Shown here: positions 43,043-51,706 of the stretch, one piece after another
Position numbering within the stretch: position 1 is the first letter of the stretch
Layout of the letters: each line of letters starts with the position of its first letter
Assembly (NCBI GenBank): GCA_963813975.1
Contig: CAWFAP010000006.1
Span: 1,302,001 to 1,366,000 of the forward strand
Direction: 5' to 3'
DNA: 64,000 bases
Origin: RYN-230 sp963813975
GTDB lineage: Bacteria; Actinomycetota; Actinomycetes; Streptosporangiales; Streptosporangiaceae
Notes under the pieces: generated by a model
Told to the model about the DNA's origin: nothing
The model's database searches: none
What the model saw: only the letters and a program-made list of their open reading frames with translations
Made by a program: the position numbers and the translations under genes

Positions 43043-44020
43043 CTATGGGACGTCTACGGGCCCGATCGCCGCCACGTCTGACGATCCCAGGCCGGGCCGT
43101 TCGCGCGCCCGCCAGATGATCCGCTGGAGGCGCAGGGCTGCTGCGCCCACCACGATCAGCAGTACCACGTTGAGGAGGAGCTGGAATGCCGCCCCCCGGG
43201 CCTCACTCCAGCTGGAATAGGCGAGCGACAAACCTACGTCGGCGGCCGCGGGGATAGTCGTGACCGAGATGAAAACGCCGATGAGGGCGCTGGCCCGGGC
43301 CTCGGTCAGCGACACGACACCGACTATCCCGGCTAGTACGGCGACAACCACCGAGAACAGGTTCGGATTGTTGATCAGATCGGAGACCGGCCGGACGCCG
43401 AGCGCGTACAGCCCCGGCGTGTGCCCGGACCAGCGGATCGCCAGGCTGAAAAGCAGGGTGACGACCATGGTGGCTGCGAATCCGGCCAGCAGGGCGAGGA
43501 GGCCGCGCAGGACCGGACGCCGGGCCCGCTTGTCTATGCCGAGGGCGACACCCATGATCGCGTTGTATTCCGGCCCGACGACCATGGCCCCGACAATCAG
43601 GATCTGCGAGTTGGTCAGTATGCCGACCGCGCCGATCAGCCCCGCGATAGCCAGCAGGATGTAGAAACTGGGGGCGTACACGGCGTCTGAGCGGATCCTG
43701 GCCTCGACCAGTTCCCAGACCGGCGCCAGGTCTCGCTGCACCACAAAATGCTTTGAGGCAGGTGCCGGCTGCTCGCCGAGAGTGGCATCTACGTACTCGA
43801 CGGCGACAGCGCTGCCAGTGCCGTCCTGGAAGGTCTTCAGCTGGCGGAGTACGGAGTTAGCGGACCCGGGCCTCACGTCGAACTGCACGGCGTCGCCGCC
43901 TGGGTGCCGGGCCGCGCCGGGCAGTACCACCAGGCTCGAGACGCCGGGGTCAGAGCCGAGCGCCTCGAGCAGGCCGTCCGTCCGGTCGGGCGCGCTGACG
44001 AGGCGCACGTGAAAATTCAT
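43043..44020 (-). CDS. DUF389 family membrane protein
   Basis: 325 residues. A cytoplasmic N-terminal domain (about 1-110: MNFHVRLVSAPDRTDGLLEA ... VVLPGAARHPGGDAVQFDV) is followed by DUF389 membrane helices: SFYILLAIAGLIGAVGILTN, then SQILIVGAMVVGPEYNAIMG, VLRGLLALLAGFAATMVVTL, LFSVVVAVLAGIVGVVSLTE and ALIGVFISVTTIPAAADVGL. DUF389 proteins are conserved but functionally unassigned; in actinobacteria they often accompany transporters. ATG 44020 overlaps the end of the CPA antiporter gene by 4 bp (ATGA), so the two are translated together. Confidence 0.92.
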   Translation of the reverse strand: MNFHVRLVSAPDRTDGLLEALGSDPGVSSLVVLPGAARHPGGDAVQFDVRPGSANSVLRQLKTFQDGTGSAVAVEYVDATLGEQPAPASKHFVVQRDLAPVWELVEARIRSDAVYAPSFYILLAIAGLIGAVGILTNSQILIVGAMVVGPEYNAIMGVALGIDKRARRPVLRGLLALLAGFAATMVVTLLFSLAIRWSGHTPGLYALGVRPVSDLINNPNLFSVVVAVLAGIVGVVSLTEARASALIGVFISVTTIPAAADVGLSLAYSSWSEARGAAFQLLLNVVLLIVVGAAALRLQRIIWRARERPGLGSSDVAAIGPVDVP

Positions 44021-45801
44021 GGTCTCAACCCGTCGATGGTCTGGGCCCCAGGCGCTGGCCCCAGGGTCACAATCGTGTCACCGGCCTCTGGCGCCGGCGT
44101 GCTGGTCTGCGTGACGGCCGCCAGCTGACCGTCCGCGCGCACGAGGAACAGGAGGTCGTGCCCGGCGGGGAGCGCGCCGGCGGCGGGCTGCGCGACGATC
44201 CGGGCGCCGTCGTGATACCGGCCGCTGAACGCCCCCCTGGTCAGGCCCGCACCGAAGAGGATCTCCCCGCTCGTGTAGGGAGCGACGACCCCGTGACTGC
44301 GCCGTGGCGCTGCCAGCCGGTACACGCGGCCCTCGACGTTGCCGGTCAGCAGCACCGAGGCGAGCGCGTTGAAGTCGTCCTCGCCCGTGAGCAGGAGCAC
44401 GGCCGTGATCTCCTCCAGCCGCGCGCCCCGGCCCGTGGCGGCCGCGAGCAGCTCACCGGGCGCCAGCTCGAGCCCGGCCTGCCCGATCTGCTCACGCTGC
44501 TGATCCAGGCCGGCCCACATCAGCACCTGCAGGCCCGCGGATCGCAGCGCCCGGCCGAGGTCGATGACCCAGAGGTCACCGCCGACCAGCAGCGGGCGGG
44601 TGCGGGCCGGGCGCGTCACGTGCAATCGCCGGGCTACCGGCGCTGCGGTCAGGCCGTACAGGGTCACCGTCATCACGATCACGAGGAACGTGACCGGCAG
44701 GATCTTGGCGGCGCCGCCGATGCCCTGGGCCGCCAGGCCCGCCGTGAACGTGGAAGCGGTGGCGGCCGCGACGATCCCACGCGGGGCCATCCAGCCGATG
44801 AACGCGCGCTCACCCTTCCCCAGGTCCGTCCGGAGCGTGGACGCGAACGCGGCGAGGGGCCGGGCCGCGACGACCAGCACGGCGGTCAGGCCGAGCGTGG
44901 GCAGCACCAGATGGCGCAGCGACTGCGGGGTAACGGTCGCGGAGATGGAAATGAACAACACGCCGATGATCAGCTGTACCAGCGTCTCGAAGAACGGCTG
45001 GCGCGCCGGGAGGTCGAAGCCCCGCTGATTGGCCAGGGCGAGTCCCATGAAAATGGCCGCGATGAGCCCGGTATCGGCCCGGGCAACGTCGCACCCGGCC
45101 GCCACGCCGATCACCGCGGCGAGCTGTGCCGTGGTGCCGAGCAGTTCACCGAGGCGGAGCTTGCGCAGCAGCAGCCAGAGCAGCGCGGTACCGACGACCC
45201 CGCCGGCCAGGCCGACCAGCACGCTGATCGTAAACTGCCCAAGCTGGCTGCCCGGCCCCTTGCGGGTGCTCGCGATGACGGCATGGAAGACCAGCGCGCC
45301 AAGTATCCCGCCGACCGGGTCGATTAGTGACCCTTCCCAGATCAGGACCTGCTGCAGGCGTTCTGACGGCCGGACGAAACGCAGCAGCGGGCCCACGACC
45401 GTCGGTCCCGACACGACGAGGATGATGCCGAGCATCACCGCCGCGCCGCGCGACATGCCGAGCAGCGGCGCCGCGACCGATGCGGCCAGCACCCAGGTGA
45501 TCAGCACGCCCAGGATGATCAGGCGGATCACTACCCGGCGGACGTGGCCCGTGAGCTTCCGCAGGTCGAGGCCGAGGCCCGCGTCGTAAAGGATGACCGC
45601 CACGGACAGGGACACCAGCGGCTCGAACGCGGGCCCCAGCAGCCGCTCGGGGTTGACGTCGGTCGTCAGGGCGCCCGCGATGAAACCGGCCGGCAGCAGC
45701 ACGATGAGCGCGGGGACGCGCAGCCTGCTGGCCAGTATCTGGGAGCCGACCGCGAGCACGAGAATGAGGCCGACGCCGATCAGGATCTGGTTAGTGGTCA
45801 C
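44017..45801 (-). CDS. Cation:proton antiporter, CPA1/NhaP-like
   Basis: 594 residues. About 12 membrane helices fill residues 1-390, from TTNQILIGVGLILVLAVGSQ through VIGVAAGCDVARADTGLIAA to MAPRGIVAAATASTFTAGLA (the NhaP-like segment near the transport Asp). The remaining ~200 residues form a soluble regulatory domain resembling a degenerate RCK/TrkA fold: DLWVIDLGRALRSAGLQVLM, LTGEDDFNALASVLLTGNVE and GHDLLFLVRADGQLAAVTQT, without an intact GxGxxG. It would exchange Na+ or K+ for protons and so contribute to pH control. It is followed by the DUF389 gene with a 4-bp overlap. ATG 45801 has no strong ribosome site. Confidence 0.9.
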   Translation of the reverse strand: MTTNQILIGVGLILVLAVGSQILASRLRVPALIVLLPAGFIAGALTTDVNPERLLGPAFEPLVSLSVAVILYDAGLGLDLRKLTGHVRRVVIRLIILGVLITWVLAASVAAPLLGMSRGAAVMLGIILVVSGPTVVGPLLRFVRPSERLQQVLIWEGSLIDPVGGILGALVFHAVIASTRKGPGSQLGQFTISVLVGLAGGVVGTALLWLLLRKLRLGELLGTTAQLAAVIGVAAGCDVARADTGLIAAIFMGLALANQRGFDLPARQPFFETLVQLIIGVLFISISATVTPQSLRHLVLPTLGLTAVLVVAARPLAAFASTLRTDLGKGERAFIGWMAPRGIVAAATASTFTAGLAAQGIGGAAKILPVTFLVIVMTVTLYGLTAAPVARRLHVTRPARTRPLLVGGDLWVIDLGRALRSAGLQVLMWAGLDQQREQIGQAGLELAPGELLAAATGRGARLEEITAVLLLTGEDDFNALASVLLTGNVEGRVYRLAAPRRSHGVVAPYTSGEILFGAGLTRGAFSGRYHDGARIVAQPAAGALPAGHDLLFLVRADGQLAAVTQTSTPAPEAGDTIVTLGPAPGAQTIDGLRP

Positions 45802-46166
45802 GCCAGCCCCCGATAGCGGCTGGTTCCCCTTTTTTTCGCCCGCCGTTTACCGTGCGGTGGCCGGCGTTCAATGGAGGCAGTAGTCACGTTTACCTTCACC
45901 TGGGCCCAGGGTTACTTGGAGGTAATATCCAGCCAGCGGTCAGGTTCATCGGTGATGCTTCAGATGGCTCCACCCGGCGCCGGTGCCGGTCAGGCCCGCC
46001 CGGGAGGTGCCCAAGAGCGCCCCGCCGGCTGGCCTTCCCCCGAGGCCATGCGGCCGCCGGGGCGCCCGAGAGCGCCCCGTCGGCTGCGCCTTTCCCCCGG
46101 AGGCCCACCCCGGCCGGCGGGGCGCCCTCACCAGGCCGCCCCCGGCCCTGGCTCCGGGATGCGCCC
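45802..46166. other. Intergenic region upstream of the antiporter gene (365 bp)
   Basis: No gene supported. The left half contains an A/T-richer stretch (TTCCCCTTTTTTTCGCC at about 45825-45841) that should carry the antiporter promoter on the minus strand. The right half contains two imperfect ~35-bp copies of a GAGCGCCCCG...CCCCCG-AGGCC element (46015-46047 and 46070-46105), downstream of the GH15 gene, possibly transcript ends. Confidence 0.5.
46015..46105. repeat. Two imperfect ~35-bp direct repeats downstream of the GH15 gene
   Basis: Copies at 46015-46047 and 46070-46105 share GAGCGCCCCG-C/T-CGGCTG, a 2-4 base variable part, TTCCCCCG and AGGCC. They are separated by 22 bp and surrounded by inverted GGGGCGC/GCGCCCC words. 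They may form alternative hairpins at the 3' end of the GH15 transcript. Confidence 0.6.
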
Positions 46167-48044
46167 CTACCCGAAGGTGGCAGCGCGGTTGATTTCCGGC
46201 TCGGACTTGATGAGCAGGGACACGGCCTCGATCAGGGCCAGGTGGGTGAACGCCTGCGGGAAGTTGCCCATGTGCTCGCCGGTGCTGGTGTCGATCTCCT
46301 CGGCGTACAGCTGCAGCGGCCCGGCGAACGATAGCAACTTCTGGCACAGGGCATGGGCGCGCTCGGTTTCGCCGATCATGGCCAGCGTGGTCACCAGCCA
46401 GAAGGAGCAGATGGTGAAGGTTCCTTCTTTCCCCTCGAATCCGGTGTCGGTTCCGTCGACCTTGTAGCGCAGGACCAGGCCGTCCTCGGTCAGTTCGTCA
46501 GCGATGGCGATCACGGTGGCCCTGATGCGCTTGTCGTCAGGGGGCAGGAATCCCATGATGGGCAGGAGCAGGAGCGAGGCGTCGAGGCCGTCGGTCTCAT
46601 AGTGCTGGCGGAACACCCCTCGCTTGGAGAGGCCCTTGTCCAGGATCTCGGCCCTGATCTCGTCGGCGCCGGCCCGCCAGCGCTTGGCCCGTTCGCTGTC
46701 GCCGCGTTCCTCGGCCAGATCGGCGCCGCGGGAGGCTGCCACCCAGCACATCATCTTGGACGCCGTAAAGTGCTTAGGGTCGCCGCGGACCTCCCAGATG
46801 CCCTGGTCGGGCTCGCGCCAGTGCTTCAGGGCGTCCTCGACGAAGGTAGCGAGCCCTTCCCAGACGGCCGTGACGATCTGGCCAGCACCGGAGTGGAACT
46901 GGACGTCAAGGGCGTCGAGGATCATTCCCCAGACGTCGTGCTGCTGCTGGTTCCAGGCCCCGTTGCCGAACCGGACCGGGCGGGCGCCACGGTAGCCAGA
47001 CAAGTGGTCGAGGCTGTGCTCGGTCAGGTCCCGTTCCCCGCCGATGCCGTACATGATCTGGAGCTCGGGGCGGTGGTTCAGGTCGCCCCCGGTAACCGCC
47101 TCGAGGATGAAGCCCCAGTATTCGATCGCCTCCCAGTCGAACCCGAGCCGGTACAACGAGCGGAGCATGAACGCCGAGTCCCTGATCCAGGTGAAGCGGT
47201 AGTCCCAGTTGCGGGCCCCGCCCCACGTTTCGGGCAGCGAGGTCGTCGAGGCGGCCATGATGGCGCCGGTGGGAGCGTAGCTGAGCCCCTTCAGGGTCAG
47301 CGCGCTGCGGTCGAGGTAGGTCTTCCATGGATGGTCGGGGATGTTGGCTGAGCTCAGCCAGTCGCGCCAGAAATCGACTGTGCAGTTCAGCGTGCGCTGC
47401 GCCTCGTCCAGGTCAGCCGGCGCGTGCCCGTCCCCCCAGGACAGCGCGACGAAGGCCGACTGGCCCGCGGTCAGCGACGTCCGGCCGTAACAGCGGGCCC
47501 CCAGCACGCCGAGCGGGATGCTGCCCGCCAGGTCGAGGTGCACCTGCCCCTCGCCGGGGTTGATGCTCATCGCGTCGTAGCCGTCGCCCTGATAGTTCCA
47601 CCGGCCAGGCGTCCGCCCGTAGTCGAACTGCGGATCGCAGTTCACCATCACCTCGACCCGCCCGCTGATGCAGGTAGCGATCCGGACCAGCGCGCCGACG
47701 GCGCCGAAGTCAGCCGGCGCCCGGTGGTAGTCCGGCCGCCGCCCCTTCTGCTGGACCGGGCCCATGGCCAGGAAGTCCTGGACGACCAGCCATCCGGACG
47801 GGGTCTGCCAGGTCGTCTCCAGCACCATCGTCCCCGGCACGTACCTGCGGTGCTGCGGGACGTGCGTATTGCCGGGACCGAACCGGAACAGCCCGGCCGA
47901 CCGGTCCACCAGCGCGCCGAAGACACTCGGCGAATCAGGCCGAGGCAGGCACAGCCACTCGACCGTCCCATCGGGGGCGACCAGGCAGCTCTGCTCGCAA
48001 TTCGACAGGAACCCGTAATCGGCAATCGGCGGGAATGTGCTCAT
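46167..48044 (-). CDS. Glycoside hydrolase family 15 protein (trehalase/glucoamylase-like)
   Basis: 625 residues from ATG 48044, with AAAGGTGA about 7 nt upstream. It has the N-terminal beta-sandwich of bacterial GH15 (PPIADYGFLSNCEQSCLVAP then DGTVEWLCLPRPDSPSVFGA) and the (alpha/alpha)6 catalytic barrel from about residue 245: SLPETWGGARNWDYRFTWIR, GNGAWNQQQHDVWGMILDAL, the catalytic-region REPDQGIWEVRGDPKHFTAS, FTICSFWLVTTLAMIGETER and GEHMGNFPQAFTHLALIEAV. Mycobacterial members of this group are trehalases; others cut alpha-glucans. No signal peptide, so cytoplasmic. It follows the GMC oxidoreductase gene by 43 bp and is likely cotranscribed. Confidence 0.93.
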   Translation of the reverse strand: MSTFPPIADYGFLSNCEQSCLVAPDGTVEWLCLPRPDSPSVFGALVDRSAGLFRFGPGNTHVPQHRRYVPGTMVLETTWQTPSGWLVVQDFLAMGPVQQKGRRPDYHRAPADFGAVGALVRIATCISGRVEVMVNCDPQFDYGRTPGRWNYQGDGYDAMSINPGEGQVHLDLAGSIPLGVLGARCYGRTSLTAGQSAFVALSWGDGHAPADLDEAQRTLNCTVDFWRDWLSSANIPDHPWKTYLDRSALTLKGLSYAPTGAIMAASTTSLPETWGGARNWDYRFTWIRDSAFMLRSLYRLGFDWEAIEYWGFILEAVTGGDLNHRPELQIMYGIGGERDLTEHSLDHLSGYRGARPVRFGNGAWNQQQHDVWGMILDALDVQFHSGAGQIVTAVWEGLATFVEDALKHWREPDQGIWEVRGDPKHFTASKMMCWVAASRGADLAEERGDSERAKRWRAGADEIRAEILDKGLSKRGVFRQHYETDGLDASLLLLPIMGFLPPDDKRIRATVIAIADELTEDGLVLRYKVDGTDTGFEGKEGTFTICSFWLVTTLAMIGETERAHALCQKLLSFAGPLQLYAEEIDTSTGEHMGNFPQAFTHLALIEAVSLLIKSEPEINRAATFG

Positions 48045-48087
48045 CGGTGAGTCACCTTTCGCGGTCAGGACGGGAATAGCCGGCCAT

Positions 48088-49677
48088 TCAGGCCATCCGG
48101 CTTAGCAGGTGCTCGCCGACGCGGATCGCGTTGGCCATGGCGGTGAGCGCCGGGTTCACGGCCCCGATGCTCGGGAAAAAGCTGGTGTCCACGACGTAGA
48201 GGTTGTTGACCTCGTGCGCCTGGCAGTTGACGTCGAGCACGGACGTGGCCGGATCGGTGCCGAACCGGCACGTGCCCGACTGGTGGGCCACCCCGGCCAC
48301 CGGCACGTCCATGCTGGCGTAGAAGTTCTTGCTCAGGACGTGATGGGCGGCGATCCCGATGTGGTTGAGCACCTTCTTGAGCTCGTGGTAAAGCCCGTCC
48401 GCCTCGCTGTCGTTTGTCTGCTGGTACGCGAGGTGGATGCGCCCGTCCCGGTCGACGGTGACCCGGTTGTCCGGTTTGGGGACGTCCTCGGTCGTCAGCC
48501 AGAAGTTGACGGCATGCCGGGCGACTTCTTCCAGGCTCCACCGCGGGGCCAGCTTGGTGAGCTTGGGTTCCTCGCCCTTCATGGCCATCGCGTTGGACTT
48601 CCCGAGCATCTGGATGTTGCCCAGCGGCCACTCACGGCCGTCGCCTGCGAGGTAGAAGTCGTTCAGCCCGAGCGTCTTCTGGAACACCGTGTCGTTGCGC
48701 TCCTTGTCGAGCGCCACGATGGCCTTGCTGTTGTGGTACATGTAGTTGCGGCCGACCTGGTCCGACCCGTTGGCCAGCCCGCCCGGATGCTGGTCGGAGG
48801 CGGACCGGAGCAGGATCTTGGCGCTGTTCGCCGCGCCGGCCGAGATCACCACGATGTCGCCCTCGTAGAACTCCTGGCTGCCGTCGCGGCTGACGTGAAC
48901 GCGGGTGACCGCCCGGCCGGACGCGTCCGTATCGAGGCGCTCCACCTCCGCGTTCACCAGCAACGTCACGTTCGGCTGGTCGAGCAACGGCCGCACCGCG
49001 ATGATGTCAGCGTCTGACTTGGCGTGGACCAGGCACGGGTAGCCGTCACACGTGGCGCAGCGGATGCACGCGCTGAGCGGCCGGTCGGCCTCATTGAGCA
49101 GGATGCCGACCGGCGCGTGGAACGGGTGGTAGCCGCCCCCCGCCAGCGCGTCGGAGATCTGCTGGACCCGGGGCTCGTGCGAGACCGCCGGCCAGGGGTA
49201 CTCCTTCGAGCAGTGCCCCTCCGTGGGATCCTCGCCATGGGTGCCGTGGACCTGGTACAGCCACTCGGCCTTCGTGTACCACGGCTCGAAATCGTCGTAA
49301 CTCAGCGGCCAGGCCGGCGAGGGCCCGTCGGCATGCTTGATCTCGCCGAAATCCTCAGGGCGAAGCCGGTACAGCGCGGCCCCGTACAGCTTGGTCGCCC
49401 CGCCGACGTAGTAATGCACCTGCGGCTGGAACGGCTGGCCGTCGGCGTCGAACCACGTATCTGGCGAGATGTACCGCCCGTCCACGAACACCGGGCCGGG
49501 ATCCCAGTTCTCAGTCTCCCGCGGTAGGAAATTGCCCCGCTCGAGCAGCAGTATTCGTTTGCCCGACGGGGCCAGGGTGTGGGCCAGCGTCCCGCCGCCC
49601 GCACCGCTGCCCACGATGATTACGTCATAGTGTTCGGCCACAACACCGAATGTGGCGGGTGGGGACGTGCGTCGCAT
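48088..49677 (-). CDS. GMC family FAD-dependent oxidoreductase
   Basis: 529 residues from ATG 49677, with GGAAGG four bases upstream; a GTG one codon earlier is also in frame. The FAD-binding site is YDVIIVGSGAGGGTLAHTLA, then LLLERGNFLPRE, the GMC signature HYYVGGATKLYGAALYRLRP, and CATCDGYPCLVHAKSDADII with a Cys cluster. The C-terminal HQSGTCRFGTDPATSVLDVN and LYVVDTSFFPSIGAVNPALT carry the GMC active-site His and the Asn of the catalytic pair. GMC enzymes oxidise alcohols of sugars, sterols or choline; this type is commonly called glucose-methanol-choline family without known substrate. Pairing with GH15 suggests a sugar. Confidence 0.9.
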   Translation of the reverse strand: MRRTSPPATFGVVAEHYDVIIVGSGAGGGTLAHTLAPSGKRILLLERGNFLPRETENWDPGPVFVDGRYISPDTWFDADGQPFQPQVHYYVGGATKLYGAALYRLRPEDFGEIKHADGPSPAWPLSYDDFEPWYTKAEWLYQVHGTHGEDPTEGHCSKEYPWPAVSHEPRVQQISDALAGGGYHPFHAPVGILLNEADRPLSACIRCATCDGYPCLVHAKSDADIIAVRPLLDQPNVTLLVNAEVERLDTDASGRAVTRVHVSRDGSQEFYEGDIVVISAGAANSAKILLRSASDQHPGGLANGSDQVGRNYMYHNSKAIVALDKERNDTVFQKTLGLNDFYLAGDGREWPLGNIQMLGKSNAMAMKGEEPKLTKLAPRWSLEEVARHAVNFWLTTEDVPKPDNRVTVDRDGRIHLAYQQTNDSEADGLYHELKKVLNHIGIAAHHVLSKNFYASMDVPVAGVAHQSGTCRFGTDPATSVLDVNCQAHEVNNLYVVDTSFFPSIGAVNPALTAMANAIRVGEHLLSRMA

Positions 49678-49964
49678 CACACCTTCCGGGTGACTGTGCG
49701 GAAAGTCAGCCTGTCGCCGGAGTGGCCCGGGTGACTGGTGCCTGCGGGATAATCCCCCGAACCGGGTGAAAGAAATTCACGCCGTCACCAGCCGTTAACG
49801 TCCTGGCCGCCGAATGCTCATCTTCCGGACCGCCGCCTGGCCTAATACGGCTCCGTCCGCGCTGCGGTAGTGCCGCCGGAGGTGTAACCACCCCCGGCGG
49901 GGGATGCCCGGTTGTCTCCGGGAGGCCACAGTAACTATCAACCACTAACCTCCGGGACGGTGCC

Positions 49965-50246
49965 ATGTCTATTAGCACGCAGCAGGGCAGCAGCTGGCCA
50001 GAGCTCAGAACTGGCCCGATCATCACGGGTGCCGCGCTCGTCGGGGCCGGTGCCCTGATTGCCCTGGTCGGCCTGGCGGTCGGCGGCACGCATCTGTTCG
50101 CGGCCACCCGGCGGTGGGTTCAGGCGATGGAAGTGCCGCCCAGCGAGCAGGCCAGGATCAAGTGGGCGCAGGCCAGGAGCGCCGCGGCCGCGGGCACCGC
50201 CGCCTGGCACAGCGGAACCTCGGCCCGCCCGGGCGCGGGGGGGTGA
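49965..50246 (+). CDS. Small membrane protein upstream of cydA, 93 residues
   Basis: MSISTQQGSSWPELRTGPII precedes one long hydrophobic stretch, TGAALVGAGALIALVGLAVG (about residues 21-40), then a charged segment with RRWVQAMEVPPSEQARIKWA and an Ala/Gly tail. The middle part (a single helix followed by RRWV...QARIKWAQARSAA) is common among small actinobacterial membrane proteins. It starts the plus-strand run that leads to cydAB (67 bp gap). No function is known; it may assist the bd oxidase. Confidence 0.65.
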   Translation: MSISTQQGSSWPELRTGPIITGAALVGAGALIALVGLAVGGTHLFAATRRWVQAMEVPPSEQARIKWAQARSAAAAGTAAWHSGTSARPGAGG

Positions 50247-50313
50247 CCTGCGCGCTGCCCGGCGGCGTCACCGGGCGGCAGCCGTTCTGAGCCGATTCGG
50301 ACCGGGGGAGTAG

Positions 50314-51699
50314 ATGGCGAACGTTGATCTCGCGCGCTGGCAGTTCGCGTTTGTGACGATCAATCATTTCTTTTTCGTGCCGGTCACGATCGGGCTGGCG
50401 TTCCTGACCGCCTTGCTGCAGACCGCCTGGTTCCGCAGCAAGCGGGAGGAGTATCTGCGGCTGACCCGGTTCTTCGGTGTCCTGCTGGTCATCAACGTCG
50501 CGATCGGCGTGGTAACCGGCCTGGTCCAGGAGTTCCAGTTCGGGATGAACTGGTCGGCCTACTCCCGGCTGGTCGGCAACGTCTTCGGCGCCCCGCTGGC
50601 CATGGAGGGGCTGGCCGCGTTTTTCCTGGAGTCCACGTTCCTCGGCCTGTGGCTGTTCGGCTGGGACCGGCTGTCCCGGCGGGTGCACCTGCTGACGATC
50701 TGGCTGGTGGCGCTGGGCAGCGTCTTGTCGGCGGCGTTCATCATGGCGGCCAACTCCTGGATGCAGCACCCGGTTGGCTACAAGATGGTGAACGGCAAGC
50801 CCCAGCTGAACGACATCTGGGCGGTGATGACCAACCAGGTGTTCGTCTGGGGATATTCGAAGGTCCTGCTGGCGTCGCTGGTGACCGGCGCCGCGGTGAT
50901 GCTGGCCGTGTCCGCCTGGCAGCTGCGGCACGGCGGGGCCCAGGAGGTATTTGCCCGGTCGGCCCGGCTCGCGCTCATCGTCCTGGTTCCGGCCATCCTG
51001 TTCACCATGCTGGTCGGCGATGAGCTCGGGGTGATCGAGGCCAAGTACCAGCCGATGAAGATCGCGGCGGCCGAGGCGCAGTGGACCACCTGCCAGCCCT
51101 GCTCGTTCTCGCTGATCCAGATCGGCGGCGGCAACAACGACCACACGCCGACCCAGATCCTGGCCGTCCCGCACCTGCTCTCGCTGCTGGCCACTAACCA
51201 CTGGAACGGCAAGGTGATCGGCCTGGACCCGCTGCAATCGCAGTACTCCAGCAAGTACGGGCCTGGCTACTACGTGCCGGACGTTTTCATCCAGTACTGG
51301 GCCATGCGGGTAATGGCGTACGCGGGGGTCCTGGTTTTCCTGCTGGGAGCGTACGGGCTGTGGCTGGTCCGGCGCGAGAAATTGGTGACGTCCCGGCGGT
51401 TCCTGTGGGTGGCGATCTGGGCCGCGGTGCTGCCTTTCCTGCTGAACACGGCGGGCTGGCTGCTGACCGAGAGCGGCCGGCAGCCGTGGATCGTGCAAGG
51501 CATCATGCTGACGAAGAACGGGATCTCATCGTCGGTCAGTTCCACGTCCATCGTGATCAGCCTGGTGATTTTCGTCCTGCTGTACGGCGTGCTGGCGACG
51601 GTCGATTTCATGCTGATGCTGAAGTACTCCCGCCAGCAGCTCCCGCCCGCACGCGAAGAGGCCGAGCGGGACGCGCCCGTGCCCGCCGTCCAGTACTGA
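50314..51699 (+). CDS. cydA: Cytochrome bd ubiquinol/menaquinol oxidase subunit I
   Basis: 461 residues, about nine membrane helices. The N-terminus DLARWQFAFVTINHFFFVPV carries the high-spin heme His (His18). GLVQEFQFGMNWSAYSRLVG, LAMEGLAAFFLESTFLGLWL and LSAAFIMAANSWMQHPVGYK are typical, followed by a short Q-loop type region and GRQPWIVQGIMLTKNGISSS near the C-terminus. Bd oxidase reduces oxygen to water at the expense of quinol with high affinity and without pumping protons, and helps under low oxygen, acid, sulfide or NO. cydB follows 7 bp later. No cydDC genes are in the window. Confidence 0.97.
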   Translation: MANVDLARWQFAFVTINHFFFVPVTIGLAFLTALLQTAWFRSKREEYLRLTRFFGVLLVINVAIGVVTGLVQEFQFGMNWSAYSRLVGNVFGAPLAMEGLAAFFLESTFLGLWLFGWDRLSRRVHLLTIWLVALGSVLSAAFIMAANSWMQHPVGYKMVNGKPQLNDIWAVMTNQVFVWGYSKVLLASLVTGAAVMLAVSAWQLRHGGAQEVFARSARLALIVLVPAILFTMLVGDELGVIEAKYQPMKIAAAEAQWTTCQPCSFSLIQIGGGNNDHTPTQILAVPHLLSLLATNHWNGKVIGLDPLQSQYSSKYGPGYYVPDVFIQYWAMRVMAYAGVLVFLLGAYGLWLVRREKLVTSRRFLWVAIWAAVLPFLLNTAGWLLTESGRQPWIVQGIMLTKNGISSSVSSTSIVISLVIFVLLYGVLATVDFMLMLKYSRQQLPPAREEAERDAPVPAVQY

Positions 51700-51706
51700 G
51701 GTCTCG

